A stretch of DNA of 64,000 bases from Hydractinia symbiolongicarpus (lineage: Eukaryota; Cnidaria; Hydrozoa; Anthoathecata; Hydractiniidae). Position numbers and translations under genes: made by a program. This document shows positions 61,601-64,000 of the stretch, piece by piece. The stretch is from the NCBI RefSeq assembly GCF_029227915.1, contig NC_079882.1:3844001-3908000 (forward strand), written 5' to 3'. The notes under the pieces are model-generated. The model was not told the origin of the DNA, searched no databases, and saw nothing but the letters and a program-made list of their open reading frames with translations. The stretch's first letter is position 1; each line of letters starts with the position of its first letter.

Positions 61601-63679
61601 TAAAAGCAAGTTGAGAGATCGTTTTTAACAAGCGAAAGAAGAAGTTTTTTAAAGGGTTTTATATTTACACATAACTACGATCGTTAAATTTTTCAACAAC
61701 CAAGAAGTCTTTTTTATCGGCAGTTTAAAGATCGCAAACAAGTGTCAGGAAAGTAAACACGTCTTATACATACTGTTCGACAAGCTTTGCTGTGTACGTT
61801 ATATATCGTTAAAACTGTTAAAGATATTTTGTTACTAACTATACTGCGTCAATATTGTTGCCGCCGCGCCACGTCCTCTATAGGATCTGCAACAGGGGCT
61901 TAAAATTTCAGGGTTGCTTTCGGACTTTCTAGAATTCTGTGCAATGGGTAATTACAGTCAAATTACTAACTTTTGCAACAACGTGTGATTACCATATGTC
62001 CTGTTTCTTACAGAACCTCAATAAAATGCACGGCCATTAAATTTTTATAAGAATTGGACGAAGAATATATAACGTATTGTTGATACTTACCTTCACCACG
62101 ATATTGTTGCTTGATATGATAATATTGCAAAATTTATCACTTATAATCCCACCTATTACCCCATTATTGATCACAGGTATTACATAGGATGGTGGAAAAG
62201 CTGTTAATTTCATATTCGTGATTGAGTTATTTCCATTATTTCGTATCTTCGCCCTGATTGTCTGAGTTATTCTAAAATATATATTTTTTGCAATTATATA
62301 TATTACAATATTAAAAATGAGCTCTTTTTTCCAAAGAATGTCCACACGCTCTTTAGTACGTGTTACCACGAAATTTTGGGTGAATTTCTCCTTTTAAAAA
62401 AACAGAATGGTAGGCAGTAGGTTAACCACGCGGTAGGCCTGTTTGTTTGCAAGAGAAATAAAGGCTACTTAAAATCCTTTTTTTTCCACATCCAGTAAGT
62501 TATATTTTTATGTAACATAACTTCCTATATCAAAAGGCATCTTTATTTAAAATCTCTTTAATAATAGCTGTCGTCTGTCTGTCTGTGTGTCTGCGAAAGC
62601 GGCGTCCCGTAATGGAAACACGAAATTTTTAAAATGTGCACGAATATCAAATGTGATATATTTTTATCCACTTTGTTGCGACGGTTAAATTCAAAGAACG
62701 AGCGAACGCGACGGGCGACCCCGTGGATTTTTCCACGAGTTAACGACTAGTCTCTTTAATAATAGCCGTCGTCTGTCTGTCTGTGTGTCCGCGAAAGCCC
62801 TGTCCCGTAACGGAAACACGAAATTTTTAAAATGCGCATCAATACCAAATGCGATATATTTCTGTCCACTTTGTTGACTAGTCTATGTTAAAATACCCGT
62901 GTGCGTCTGTCTGTCACACAAAATGGTAACCGCAGTACTGAGACCCACGAAATGTGGTAAATAAAAGACGGGCAAAACCGTGGATTTATCCACGGGTCAC
63001 CGACTAGTATAAATATATTTCATAAAGTTTGACGTTAATACTGCGTTAAATCTCTGTTTTTTTGTAAAGGCTGACAAAAGGTTTTTATCGATTTCATTCT
63101 CTCCTTTCTATCTCGTTAGTGGTTTACACCAAGCCGCCATTTTTAAATTATTCGTCATTATGTTGTTACGATGAGAATTGTTTTAGTAAGTGATCATTTT
63201 TTCTGAGATTAGCATGACCCTCTTCGCTTATATATTCGCATATTAACTTCAGATTTTTATCAAATTAAACTTGTTGCCTCTTCCTCATTGCATTTATGTA
63301 TTGAACCATTTTATTTCAGTCCCTAATCCATGTGGCTTTTAAAAAATGGATTATCGTAAAATTTTTGTCTATAAAGTTTACACCGCAGGTATTAGTAAAA
63401 AACTAGTGAAAGAGCTGTCATGTATTGCGTCTCCACTCCTAAAATAAGTCAAGAAGCCGTTTTATTAATAGTATGAAGTGTTTCACATTACCCTGGTAAT
63501 ATAAAAGCCATCGGTGTGCTACTTTCTCGTTCAAAATAAATATCAAGGTCGGCAGCATCCATATCTGATTCTTCCTTAATAAGAATTTCTTCGTGAACAA
63601 ATAAATATTTTTCGCCAACATCTACAGTAAATAACAAGGTCCCGTTTTCGCTGTTCTTTAAACCAGGATTATCTGCCAT
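55620..63679 (-). CDS. Eight-exon gene for an unrecognised protein of at least 478 residues
   Basis: Minus-strand exons: 63679-63492, 62271-62091, 60986-60761, 59803-59435, 59288-59192, 57615-57554, 56222-55980, 55690-55620. The sum is 1,437 nt, 478 codons plus stop, and all seven junctions are GT-AG and phase-compatible (2,0,1,1,2,1,1). The predicted protein has five N-X-S/T sequons (ENGT, NNS, NCT, NDT, NKT) and scattered cysteines, which suggests the secretory pathway. There is no signal peptide at the ATG, however, and that ATG directly follows an acceptor-like TTTAATTTAG, so an upstream exon or a spliced leader may be missing. The C-terminal third contains NYFQLNLPDLTRVF, HGSPTAVPAYRLDQGG and GGVHYSDGAGGW. 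It is beta-rich in appearance, but I do not recognise a family. Confidence 0.7.
56535..56690 (+). repeat. SINE-like body in intron 6 of the 55.6-63.7 kb gene (weak)
   Basis: A GC-richer segment starting CGGGAGACAGGTCTTTG, containing GTGCCGCACACCCAGG and ending in an A/T-rich tail (TAATAATTTTTTT). The start resembles the last part of a tRNA-derived head. A fragment of a mini-Helitron 5' end lies just before it (about 56490-56527, minus strand). Confidence 0.35.
57986..58030. repeat. 17-bp inverted repeat hairpin
   Basis: Arms GCGCTGCACAAATAAAT and ATTTATTTGTGCATGCGC pair except for one extra base, over a 10-nt loop. It lies in intron 5 of the minus-strand gene and is probably the core of a foldback element. 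Confidence 0.75.
62553..62750 (+). mobile_element. Mini-Helitron-like element, S family, first in a head-to-tail array
   Basis: Preceded by A. Starts TCTCTTTAATAATAGC, has GTCTGTCTGTCTGTG, and ends with CCCGTGG-ATTTTT-CCACGAG, TTAACGA and CTAG. The next element starts at the very next base. The array lies in intron 1 of the minus-strand gene. Confidence 0.85.
62751..62881 (+). mobile_element. Mini-Helitron-like element, S family, lacking the 3' hairpin
   Basis: Same start as the preceding element and matches its first about 125 bp, then jumps to GACTAG without the hairpin. It is directly followed by the third element. Confidence 0.8.
62882..63006 (+). mobile_element. Mini-Helitron-like element, T family, last in the array
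   Basis: Starts TCTATGTTAAAATACCCG, has CTGTCTGTC, the shared ACAAAATGGTA core, and ends CCGTGGATTTATCCACGG...CACCGACTAG followed by T. Confidence 0.85.
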
Positions 63680-63852
63680 CTAAATTAAAGTTAAAAGAAT
63701 GGTATGTTCTTAGATGAAGAGCCCCCTAAGATTAACCCGATGGAAGATTGGTTTGAGGGAAAGATTTTAAAAACTAGCACCTTTAGATTATTGGAATCGG
63801 TTTTAAACAAGTTAGGAAGAATATTGTTCTTTTTTATGTTCTTTTTTAAAAA
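63680..63852. other. Sequence upstream of the minus-strand gene's first exon
   Basis: AT-rich with no TATA box that I can place with confidence. It is either an intron leading to an exon outside the window or the 5' flank. Confidence 0.3.
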
Positions 63853-63970
63853 CTAGTCGTTAGCCCGTGGAAAAATCCACGGGTTCGCCCATCGCAGCTA
63901 AGCTACCATTTTGCGTGACAAACAGACGGACGGACGGACGGACAGGCGTATACGGGCATTATAATATAGA
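63853..63970 (-). mobile_element. Mini-Helitron-like element, T family
   Basis: On the minus strand: TCTATATTATAATGCCCG start, an uninterrupted run of GTCC repeats, the shared core, perfect hairpin, and CTAG followed by T. Closest to the copies at 51483 and 30623. Confidence 0.88.
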
Positions 63971-64000
63971 ATATATGGGGGAATCTGCTTTTAACGTTTT

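Overview
The window is eukaryotic. It is AT-rich, its genes are split by short GT-AG introns, TATA boxes sit about 25-30 bp upstream of inferred transcript starts, and the intergenic DNA is full of non-autonomous transposons, tRNA-derived repeats and minisatellites. It carries an orthologue of the centrosomal gene CEP95 and small cysteine-rich secreted proteins. An animal genome is certain, and an AT-rich non-bilaterian such as a hydrozoan cnidarian is my best guess (inference only).

Layout. 1-8249: a segment of at least 2,726 bp is present twice with no difference seen (1-2726 and 5524-8249). Between the copies lies a two-exon gene for a 123-residue secreted protein with 12 mature cysteines. 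A paralogue with the same promoter, intron position and length lies at 14.6-15.4 kb. 8.4-9.8 kb: a Helitron-like element and a decayed CARF/ALS2CR8-like gene. 12.0-12.5 kb: an 18-bp minisatellite. 16.4-26.2 kb: a composite zone of six or more related rolling-circle-like transposon modules (TTGCGGAG...CTAG). It contains an internal copy of its own unoccupied target site, and two copies of a tRNA-like sequence with intact Pol III boxes but a 4-nt anticodon loop. 26.2-40 kb: mostly gene-poor, with two tRNA-derived SINE-like sequences and one three-exon gene on the minus strand (33.2-33.8 kb, 144-residue secreted protein). 40.0-48.4 kb: CEP95, 18 exons on the plus strand, 946 codons, all junctions in phase. 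49.7-50.7 kb: a 32-bp minisatellite. 51-54 kb: an ORFan exon pair, a terminal-inverted-repeat transposon and nested mini-Helitrons. 55.6-63.7 kb: a minus-strand gene of eight phase-compatible exons (478 codons) that I do not recognise. 62.5-64.0 kb: a head-to-tail Helitron array and a further solo copy.

The host genes are unrelated in function and form no operon. The most unusual content is (i) the internally duplicated 6+6 cysteine family with signs of gene conversion, (ii) the rolling-circle-type modules with their tRNA-like passenger and in-window empty site, and (iii) head-to-tail mini-Helitron junctions seen at two loci in the same family order.
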